NCBI GenBank assembly: GCA_001896725.1
Contig: MPPA01000033.1
Span: 140,328 to 204,327, forward strand
DNA length: 64,000 bases
Reading direction: 5' to 3'
Source: Methanococcoides sp. EBM-47
GTDB lineage: Archaea > Halobacteriota > Methanosarcinia > Methanosarcinales > Methanosarcinaceae
The notes beneath the pieces are model-generated. The model had not been told where the DNA came from. It saw only the letters and a list, made by a program, of their open reading frames with translations, and ran no database searches. The translations under genes were made by a program, and so were the position numbers. The number at the start of each line of letters is the position of its first letter. Within the stretch, counting starts at the first letter, position 1. Shown in pieces: positions 62,792-64,000 of the stretch.

Positions 62792-63589
62792 TTACGTGAT
62801 TTCTAACCGCCTTACTAGCTTCCTGTATGAATCCTTTGCTTGTTGTACTTTGTTGAGGTAATGTGCGCTTCCAACTGTTACAGCAGCTCTGCCCTGTATG
62901 AAGTCAGCTAGGCTCTCGATGATTCCTTCCCTAATCATCAGGTTAAGATGCCACTTGCGAATAGTTTTTGAGCACACACGGTTGTGATTTATGTGCTTTG
63001 TATAATAGTAGTAGGAATAAGGCTTGCCAATACTTTTCAGCTTGCTTACAAAAGAAGTTGGGAAAAACACATGGAAGGTTCTTTTTGTTCCTTCTGAAAA
63101 AGAAGATGTGGGATAATGCGCGACCTCACCGTCTATGATTATGTTGCATTCATCGAAGTTCTTCAGCATTTGGTGAATATGAGAAAATCTACTTCCAGAA
63201 TACATTAGCAGCTCATAGACGGGCTTTACAGTCTCAGGGCAGGATTCGTAAGCTTGTTTCATTTCTTCATCAGTAACGTAGACTTCCATTGCACCTGACT
63301 TTTGGATTATAATAAATCTTCGCCATTTTTCAATGCTATGCCCTGCTACATCATCGATTTCCTCATCCTCACAGTAATTGAATAGGTTGCGCAACCCGCG
63401 GGATTCCTTGTCTTTTAATTGAAATTTTCTGATATCATTTGGTTTATGGACATCCCTGCTTTCAAAGAACCTTGTCAATGCACTAATGTAGTTTTGCTTG
63501 GTATGTCTGGAAACATTCCTATGAAGTAACCATTTTTGGAACTCTTCCTTGTGAGATTCCCAGAAGGATTTTAGACCAGAGGATAGCAC
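62792..63589 (-). CDS. Tyrosine-type integrase (archaeal, Phage_integr_3-like)
   Basis: A 265-residue integrase from GTG 63589. N-terminal core-binding domain (HRNVSRHTKQNYISALTRFF), then the catalytic domain with Arg134 in MYSGSRFSHIHQML, a Lys near 170, RKWHLNLM with His214, DFIQGRA with Arg234, and the nucleophile Tyr244 in SAHYLNK; the Gly-Arg pair replaces the bacterial Gly-His, as in archaeal integrases. The frame stays open upstream to 63688, through the antisense of the tRNA fragment (WARGGSNSRPLPCEG), a pattern I recall from tRNA-borne integrases. True start uncertain. Probably drives excision at the tRNA. Confidence 0.85.
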   Translation of the reverse strand: MLSSGLKSFWESHKEEFQKWLLHRNVSRHTKQNYISALTRFFESRDVHKPNDIRKFQLKDKESRGLRNLFNYCEDEEIDDVAGHSIEKWRRFIIIQKSGAMEVYVTDEEMKQAYESCPETVKPVYELLMYSGSRFSHIHQMLKNFDECNIIIDGEVAHYPTSSFSEGTKRTFHVFFPTSFVSKLKSIGKPYSYYYYTKHINHNRVCSKTIRKWHLNLMIREGIIESLADFIQGRAAVTVGSAHYLNKVQQAKDSYRKLVRRLEIT

Positions 63590-63640
63590 AGTAGCTGGTA
63601 ATGCAACAGATTCAGTTATTGCTGTATTTTCGATATGCGA

Positions 63641-63685
63641 GCCTTCACACGGCAGAGGTCGGGAGTTCGAACCTCCTCGGGCCCA
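63641..63685 (+). repeat. tRNA-Val 3' fragment (CAC anticodon), second att site
   Basis: Forty-five bases from the anticodon stem to the discriminator: GCC-TTCACAC-GGCAG, AGGTC, T arm GGGAG-TTCGAAC-CTCCT, CGGGCCC-A. It aligns with 57473-57517 at 36 of 45 positions; the anticodon is CAC, not UAC. No 5' half precedes it, so it is not a functional tRNA but an att remnant left by integration. Confidence 0.85.
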
Positions 63686-63695
63686 CTTCTAAACT

Positions 63696-63821
63696 CTAGT
63701 CTTTCTGATATTGATTTTGTAAGGGTGAGAACTGTTTTTCTAAGGATTCCACTTGAGATTCAAGTGATGTGTTATTCTCAACGGCTGTAGCTACAAACTC
63801 GGAGTGCTCAATAAAGAGAGT
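63696..63821 (-). pseudogene. Broken copy of the 116-residue element gene
   Basis: On the minus strand, a 41-codon open piece ends TLFIEHSEFVATAVENN... then SLEKQFSPLQNQYQKD and TAG. Its coiled-coil segment matches the 57463-57813 protein at 13 of 23 positions (NNTSLESQVESLEKQF versus NKTLEDRVEMLEKQF). It sits at the same distance from a tRNA-Val 3' end, but a stop (63822-63824) and the lack of the beta-rich part show it is a remnant. Confidence 0.7.
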
Positions 63822-63962
63822 TTAAACAATGGTGTGATACAATTTATTGATAGAGCTGTTCCTGATATAAGTGTCAATAGGAGAGTGATACAATTAAGAT
63901 GGAGAGGATCTACAGTAAAATTGAGGCACTACAGGATGCTAATATATCTCATCAATGATTAG
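63804..63962 (+). other. Unrecognised open frame at the window end
   Basis: A 52-codon frame (GTG 63804 to TAG 63960-63962) encoding a basic stretch such as AVPDISVNRRVIQLRWRG. It overlaps the broken gene on the other strand. It may be the tail of a lost element gene; no family recognised and no good start. The remaining 38 bases hold nothing. Confidence 0.2.
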
Positions 63963-64000
63963 TGGACCACATAAAAGAAAAAGTTAAATAAATAAATAAA

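Larger units (their letters stand above)
57473..63685. mobile_element. tRNA-Val-borne integrative element (degraded)
   Basis: Bounded by the anticodon-to-3' half of the tRNA-Val(UAC) gene (57473-57517) and a 45-nt copy of a related tRNA-Val 3' half (63641-63685). The two copies match at 36 of 45 positions, with exact blocks ACACGGC, GAGTTCGAA and CGGGCCCACT. Contents: small antisense gene, truncated primase, DUF262-AlbA_2 gene, tyrosine integrase. Long AT-rich gaps and the missing primase C terminus show it is not intact. The tRNA-fragment end carries a second, broken copy of the first gene, so elements were probably stacked at this site. Confidence 0.75.

Overview
The window reads as a chromosomal segment of a methylotrophic methanogenic archaeon, most likely family Methanosarcinaceae. 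Supporting signs are an HdrA with a fused MvhD-like domain beside a polyferredoxin, the archaeal tRNA-dependent amidation subunits GatD and GatE, an archaeal FtsZ, a dihydropteroate synthase-related protein, K+-independent membrane pyrophosphatase, LL-diaminopimelate aminotransferase, GGTGA/GGAG ribosome binding sites and TATA-type promoters. Species cannot be fixed from sequence alone.

Layout. 1-17.5 kb: the C-terminal part of uvrA, then a long minus-strand run of purB, a giant secreted TPR protein, argG, carB-carA, gatE and the polyferredoxin-hdrA pair. 17.8-25 kb: mixed small genes, including a DUF1638 protein, an orphan zinc-finger/PD-(D/E)XK-like protein, hybrid cluster protein plus cupin, an Hsp20-type protein, YjbQ, a small winged helix and membrane proteins. 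25.4-38 kb: Trm112, pyrG, truD, ftsZ, the DHPS-related protein, hppA and a thiouridylase. 38-49.9 kb: TctA-like and CDF membrane proteins, a CooC-type ATPase, aroC, an AbrB-PhoU regulator, dapL and two adjacent PAS histidine kinases. 50-57.3 kb: argH, gatD, aspS, rpiA, then a minus-strand operon of two MgtE-type half transporters and a PhoU/TrkA-C doublet.

57.44-63.7 kb is an integrated element. It is bounded by an intact tRNA-Val(UAC) and, 6.2 kb away, a 45-nt 3' fragment of a tRNA-Val with a CAC anticodon. Inside are a small gene running antisense into the tRNA, a truncated primase, a DUF262 plus AlbA_2/Schlafen-like fusion protein and a tyrosine integrase whose open frame runs through the tRNA fragment. 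Just beyond the fragment lies a broken second copy of the small gene, so related elements seem to have inserted one after another at the same tRNA. This is the most accessory part of the window. The DUF262-AlbA_2 gene is its only clearly intact cargo gene and a candidate defence protein.

Functional links. carA, carB, argG and argH cover the carbamoyl-phosphate and late arginine steps. gatD and gatE encode both subunits of the archaeal Glu-tRNA(Gln) amidotransferase from two separate loci. pyrG, purB and carAB serve nucleotide synthesis. HdrA plus polyferredoxin form an electron-transfer module that would need HdrB/HdrC encoded elsewhere.
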